Source: Actinomycetes bacterium (lineage in GTDB: Bacteria; Actinomycetota; Actinomycetes; Actinomycetales; Cellulomonadaceae). From it: a stretch of 6,949 nucleotides of DNA. Location of the stretch: NCBI GenBank assembly GCA_023388235.1, contig JAEWGQ010000079.1, positions 1-6,949 of the forward strand, given 5' to 3'. Below are positions 5,254-6,949 of the stretch, piece after piece; the stretch's first letter is position 1; each line of letters starts with the position of its first letter. Both the position numbers and the translations under genes were made by a program. The notes beneath the pieces were generated by a model. That model searched no databases. It saw only the letters and a list, made by a program, of their open reading frames with translations, and was not told the origin of the DNA.

Positions 5254-6540
5254 TCAGGCCTCCACGGGGGCCGGCTGCTCCGCCGGCGTGTCGACGGGGT
5301 ACATCAGGCGCTCGGACACCAGCCACGACCCGACGGCGGACACCGTGAGGCCGGCGGCGGCGTAGACCGGGACGAGGCGCAGGGCGTCCTGCGCGATCAG
5401 CCACTCGGCCACGAACAGGAACGTACCCCCGAACAGGGCGATCGCGGCCCCGGCCGGCACGCCCAGCCCGACGGCGCGGATCGGCACCGGGAACAGCCGC
5501 GCCCCGGCCACCGGGGTGACGCCGAGCTGCAGCCCGACGCACACCGTGAACAGCGGCGCCGCGACGGCGTACGGCAGCACGCCCGCCGCGAGGCCGAGCA
5601 TCAGCGGGACGACCAGCACCGCGGCGGCGGTGAACCCCGCCCGGATCAGCGCGAGCGGCCCGAACCGGTCGGCCAGGAACCCGGACGCGATCATCGCCAG
5701 CAGCAGGCAGGCCAGCGCGACGGTGTGCTGGGACGTCGCCTGCGCCTCGGTGTACCGCCCGGTGTGGCCGGCGAACTCCGGCAGGTACACCGACCCGAAG
5801 TACACGCCCATGGTCGAGCCGATGGTCAGCATGAACGCGAGCGCCATCCGCCCGGCGTGCCGGCGCAGCAGGGGCCCCGGCGCCTGCGGCCCGGCCGCCC
5901 GCGCGCGCTCGAACACGGCGGACTCCGGCACGCCCCGGCGGATCCACACGGCGAGCAGCCCGCACAGCGCCGCGACGGCGAACGCGATCCGCCAGCCGCC
6001 CTCGCGCACCGCGTCCGGCCCGAGCACCCCGAGCAGCACCGCCAGCACGGCGGTCGCCCCGAGGGTGCCGAGCGCGTCGCCCGAGTAGGCGAACGCCCCG
6101 TAGCGGTGCCGGCGCTCGGCGGGCGCCACCTCGACCACGTACGTGGCGGCGGTCGCGACCTCGCCGCCCATGGCGATGCCCTGGAGCACCCGGGCCGCGA
6201 CCACGACGACGGCCGCCCACCAGCCCGCCACGGCGTACGTCGGCGCGACGGCGATCAGCGCGGACCCGACGGCGATGAGGGACACCGAGACGAGCAGGCC
6301 CGTGCGGCGGCCCCGCGTGTCCGTGATCCGGCCCATCAGGTACGACCCGACGGGCCGCGCCACGAAGCCGATGGCGAACACGGCGTACGCGCCGAGCACC
6401 TTGGCCACCGGGTCGGCGCCCGGGAACACCTGCCCCGCGAAGTACGGCGCGAGCAGCCCGTACATCGTCCAGTCCAGCGACTCCACGAAGATGCCCGCCG
6501 TGCTGGCGACCACCACGCGCGTCCGGCGCACACCCGCCAC
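5254..6540 (-). CDS. MFS transporter, metabolite:H+ symporter (MHS) type
   Basis: A 428-residue inner membrane transporter with about 12 predicted membrane helices: roughly 10-32, 45-68, 82-101, 104-127, 148-174, 183-201, 231-255, 272-291, 298-319, 322-345, 356-382 and 388-408. Family marks: TM1 with ESLDWTMYG (20-28), a variant of the EWYDFxxYG pattern of MHS proteins; loop 2-3 motif ARPVGSYLMGRITDTRGRR (61-79); TM4 with RVLQGIAMGGEVATAATY (117-134); and WRIAFAVAALCGLLAVWIRRGVPES (183-207), typical of ProP/KgtP/ShiA relatives. Those proteins import organic acids, osmolytes or similar solutes with protons. The GTG at 6540 is chosen because GGGAGG lies 5 nt upstream; longer in-frame readings run into the divergent promoter region. 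The amidohydrolase follows after 2 nt, so I infer import of a compound that it then hydrolyses. The solute is unknown. Confidence 0.9.
   Translation of the reverse strand: MAGVRRTRVVVASTAGIFVESLDWTMYGLLAPYFAGQVFPGADPVAKVLGAYAVFAIGFVARPVGSYLMGRITDTRGRRTGLLVSVSLIAVGSALIAVAPTYAVAGWWAAVVVVAARVLQGIAMGGEVATAATYVVEVAPAERRHRYGAFAYSGDALGTLGATAVLAVLLGVLGPDAVREGGWRIAFAVAALCGLLAVWIRRGVPESAVFERARAAGPQAPGPLLRRHAGRMALAFMLTIGSTMGVYFGSVYLPEFAGHTGRYTEAQATSQHTVALACLLLAMIASGFLADRFGPLALIRAGFTAAAVLVVPLMLGLAAGVLPYAVAAPLFTVCVGLQLGVTPVAGARLFPVPIRAVGLGVPAGAAIALFGGTFLFVAEWLIAQDALRLVPVYAAAGLTVSAVGSWLVSERLMYPVDTPAEQPAPVEA
5259..5263 (-). promoter_or_regulatory. Ribosome binding site of the amidohydrolase gene
   Basis: GGAGG on the minus strand lies inside the last codons of the transporter gene, 7 nt before the ATG at 5251. 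It supports coupled expression of the pair and this start codon. Confidence 0.75.
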
Positions 6541-6545
6541 CGCTG

Positions 6546-6551
6546 CCTCCC
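6546..6551 (-). promoter_or_regulatory. Ribosome binding site of the MFS transporter gene
   Basis: GGGAGG on the minus strand ends 5 nt before the GTG at 6540. It selects this GTG over a second in-frame GTG three codons later (6531) and over longer readings. Confidence 0.7.
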
Positions 6552-6570
6552 GATGCCGGCGCGTCTCGAC

Positions 6571-6602
6571 GGCGCGCGGTGCACCGCATCGTGCCGCGCG
6601 CC
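6571..6602. repeat. Inverted repeat in the divergent intergenic region
   Basis: GGCGCGCGG (6571-6579) and its exact reverse complement CCGCGCGCC (6594-6602) flank a 14-nt loop. CAC (6582-6584) and GTG (6591-6593) can extend the stem inside a 2-nt bulge. It lies 31-62 nt upstream of the transporter start. It may be an operator or a leader hairpin of the transporter transcript. No gene ends here, so it is not a terminator. The GC-only arms make chance occurrence plausible. Confidence 0.4.
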
Positions 6603-6647
6603 CCGGGAGGACGGCGGCCGACGCGCCGCGGGCCGCGCCGCCCGCCG

Positions 6648-6653
6648 TATCGT
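6648..6653 (+). promoter_or_regulatory. Candidate -10 box for a leaderless transcript
   Basis: TATCGT fits TANNNT and ends 7 nt before the ATG at 6661, so transcription would start at or next to the A of the ATG. No purine-rich ribosome binding site precedes the gene. This arrangement is common for leaderless mRNAs in actinobacteria. No -35 hexamer is recognisable. Confidence 0.5.
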
Positions 6654-6660
6654 GGTGCGG

Positions 6661-6949
6661 ATGGCCACGTTCAGCGAGCACCTGCGCGGCAGGTCCGACG
6701 ACGACCTGGTGCGCCTGCTGCTGCGCCGGCCCGACCTGGCCCACCCGTCCCCCGCGACCCTCGCGTCCCTCGCGGCCCGCGCGACCAGCCGGCCGAGCCT
6801 GGAGCGGGTGCTGGCCGGCGTGGACGCCGCCGTGCTCCAGGCCGTCGAGGCCGTCGTCGTGCTGCTGGACGGCGCCGACCCCGGGGCGGGCGTGCGCGCG
6901 CGGGACGTGGTCGCCGCCGTGGGCGCGGACCGTGCGGCCGCCCCGGCGG
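6661..6949 (+). CDS. Helicase-associated (XPB/Ssl2-neighbour) protein, N-terminal part
   Basis: Only the first 96 residues are visible; the gene runs off the right edge. The sequence opens MATFSEHLRGRSDDDLVRLL, then RRPDLAHPSPATLASLAARA (22-41) and SRPSLERVLAGVDAAVLQAV (43-62). I recognise this as the N-terminus of the large actinobacterial 'helicase-associated domain' or XPB/Ssl2-like protein usually encoded next to the XPB-type DNA repair helicase. It begins with a compact helical, winged-helix-like region. The role in DNA repair is inferred from family context; no catalytic motif lies in the visible part. The ATG is chosen because a TATCGT -10 box sits 7 nt upstream, implying a leaderless mRNA; in-frame GTG codons at 6652 and 6655 overlap or abut that box and are less likely. 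The gene is divergent from the transporter across a 120-bp gap. Confidence 0.75.
   Translation, partial: MATFSEHLRGRSDDDLVRLLLRRPDLAHPSPATLASLAARATSRPSLERVLAGVDAAVLQAVEAVVVLLDGADPGAGVRARDVVAAVGADRAAAPA

Noticed and set aside
2764..5365. Long plus-strand open frames opposite the EAL-HDOD and amidohydrolase genes (2764-3975, 3857-5365)
   Set aside because: The translations are His/Gln/Arg/Gly-rich with no recognisable domain, and the opposite strand carries clear full-length family matches.
4037..6589. An 850-residue reading that would fuse the amidohydrolase to upstream sequence
   Set aside because: The extra N-terminal part is an out-of-frame reading of the transporter gene; the real start has a good ribosome binding site and the family's N-terminus.
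6611..6648. Loose inverted repeat ACGGCGG ... CCGCCGT before the plus-strand gene
   Set aside because: Seven GC-rich bases with a 24-nt gap are expected by chance in DNA of this composition.
1..6949. CRISPR arrays, tRNA or rRNA genes, insertion sequences, phage or defence genes
   Set aside because: No regularly spaced repeats, cloverleaf-like sequence, transposase or integrase motifs or terminal repeats were seen; the gene content looks like ordinary chromosome.

Overview
The window is about 75% G+C, with almost every third codon position G or C, many GTG starts and tightly packed genes. This fits a high-GC actinobacterium, probably a Micrococcales/Cellulomonas-type organism. That call rests on composition and on the gene neighbourhood (CspB-type cold shock protein, DUF3027, sacsin/Hsp90-like ATPase, XPB-helicase-associated protein), not on a database match.

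Layout. All genes up to about 6540 lie on the minus strand; one partial gene at the right edge lies on the plus strand. Read in transcription direction: (a) 6540-4037 is a two-gene unit made of an MHS-type major facilitator transporter and an M20D-family metal-dependent amidohydrolase, separated by 2 nt. (b) 3924-2635 is a c-di-GMP-type EAL domain fused to an HDOD domain. It has a strong ribosome binding site and a 112-bp upstream gap that holds three direct copies of CGTGAC. (c) 2531-1 (running off the window) is a compact unit: a cold shock protein with a C-terminal extension, a DUF3027 protein with a Cys/His cluster, and a large GHKL (Hsp90/sacsin-like) ATPase cut by the left edge. The joints of this unit are a 1-nt gap and a 4-nt GTGA overlap, so translational coupling is likely. 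(d) 6661-6949 (running off the right edge) is the start of a helicase-associated (XPB/Ssl2-neighbour) protein, apparently leaderless, divergent from the transporter.

How the genes may work together. The transporter and hydrolase look like an uptake-and-hydrolysis pair for an N-acylated or amide-linked small molecule. The cold-shock/DUF3027/ATPase unit looks like a housekeeping or stress module and is the least explained part of the window: its three proteins are probably made together, but the roles of DUF3027 and the ATPase are not known from sequence.

No tRNA, rRNA, CRISPR array, insertion sequence, phage gene or attachment site was seen. No gap between genes exceeds about 120 bp. The most interesting non-coding signals are a 20-bp perfect palindrome in the presumed 5' leader of the cold shock gene, the CGTGAC repeats upstream of the EAL-HDOD gene, and a 9+9 bp inverted repeat in the divergent gap.
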